From the NCBI RefSeq assembly GCF_013377785.1, contig NZ_JABXWT010000004.1:62001-126000 (forward strand): a stretch of 64,000 bases of DNA. The letters are read 5' to 3'. Shown piece by piece: positions 63,574-64,000 of the stretch (position 1 is the stretch's first letter; the number at the start of each line of letters is the position of its first letter). The notes under the pieces are model-generated. The model searched no databases and was not told where the DNA came from. It worked only from the letters and a program-made list of their open reading frames with translations. This DNA comes from Ruegeria haliotis (GTDB lineage Bacteria; Pseudomonadota; Alphaproteobacteria; Rhodobacterales; Rhodobacteraceae). Both the position numbers and the translations under genes were made by a program.

Positions 63574-64000
63574 TCAAAGCTCGTGCGCCCAAGGTGGGTT
63601 TGCCCCGGCGCGCGCGACGGTAACTGCAGCCACATCGGCGCCCAAAGCAAGCGCTGCGCGCAACGTGTTGGCAGTCAGGGCGCGCAGACCGGGTTTGGTC
63701 AGATGGCCGGCCTTGTTCAGCTCGGCCAGAACGCCCGCGTTGAAAGTATCACCTGCGCCAACCGTGTCTACGACCTGTACCTGGTTGACAGGTACCGTTG
63801 TTTCCACGCCATTCGTCAGATAGCCGGTGGCCCCTTGACTGCCGCGCGTGAGGATGACCACAGAAGGCCCTGCCTGCAATAGAAGCGGCACTTTTTCCGC
63901 ATGGCTCTCTGGTCCGGGGATGATCCAGTCCAGATCCTCATCCGACACTTTGACGATGTCGGATTGCGCAATCATGCGGTTCAGGCGTGCGCGATATCGG
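63574..64000 (-). CDS. PfkB-family sugar kinase (partial)
   Basis: The C-terminal part of a PfkB/ribokinase-family carbohydrate kinase; the frame stays open through an ATG at 63975 to the right edge (RARLNRMIAQSDIVKVSDED), so the N-terminus lies outside. The catalytic GAGD anion hole is present in DTVGAGDTFNAGV. The SDIVKVSDEDLDWI region is typical of fructokinases. Convergent with the TPR gene. Confidence 0.85.
   Translation of the reverse strand, partial: RYRARLNRMIAQSDIVKVSDEDLDWIIPGPESHAEKVPLLLQAGPSVVILTRGSQGATGYLTNGVETTVPVNQVQVVDTVGAGDTFNAGVLAELNKAGHLTKPGLRALTANTLRAALALGADVAAVTVARAGANPPWAHEL

Overview
The window looks like a chromosomal segment from a marine alphaproteobacterium of the Roseobacter group (Rhodobacterales). 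This rests on the moderately high GC, the tightly overlapping ATGA/GTGA operons, BioR-type operators in front of a bioBFDAGC operon, TRAP and Ugp-type transporters, and protein sequences that read like this group. No rRNA, tRNA, phage, IS element or CRISPR array was seen.

Layout. 1-2795 (-) is the N-terminal 931 residues of a very large repeat protein with calcium-binding repeats and CHRD domains; it runs off the left edge. 3153-5316 holds an OxyR-like LysR regulator and a decayed phosphonoacetaldehyde-dehydrogenase-like pseudogene. 5480-12936 is a complete histidine-utilisation cluster of the five-step type (hutC-hutF divergent from hutI-H-G-U). 13137-16606 is nadA-nadB-nadC. 16669-22101 is bioB-F-D-A-G-C behind two BioR-like boxes. 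22102-23167 is a decayed stretch with gene relics. 23168-28702 carries an inositol-monophosphatase-family phosphatase, then an N-formylglutamate-amidohydrolase homologue, a glutamine-synthetase-like ligase, an aldehyde dehydrogenase and an iron alcohol dehydrogenase, which together look like a gamma-glutamylation route for an amino alcohol. 28741-33703 is dabA-dabB (inorganic carbon uptake) with a divergent LysR regulator.

33780-42699 is a coherent but unassigned catabolic block: a ThDP enzyme, an enolase-superfamily enzyme, a TRAP transporter, a D-amino-acid-dehydrogenase-like flavoenzyme, a GntR/FCD regulator and an Asp/Glu-racemase-family protein. Three near-identical palindromes (ACTGTATACAGT type) lie at three of its promoters, so it is probably one regulon. 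42795-48008 is a ugpBAEC-type glycerol-3-phosphate ABC transporter operon ending in an exonuclease/phosphodiesterase-family gene, next to a broken LacI regulator. 48903-54980 is a haem uptake locus (hmuSTUV and a divergent TonB receptor). 55082-58186 is a second iron/cobalamin-type ABC operon led by a DUF1636 protein and preceded by a cobalamin riboswitch. 58530-59251 holds two small unknown genes. 59472-61538 is an alkyl sulfatase, divergent from a membrane-anchored TPR regulator-like protein (61858-63552). The right edge cuts a PfkB-family sugar kinase.

Taken together the region is a nutrient-scavenging section of a heterotroph genome: histidine, amino compounds, glycerophosphodiesters, haem, cobalamin or cobalt, and alkyl sulfates, with biotin and NAD synthesis embedded. 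All family names are from reading sequence motifs; no database search was run.
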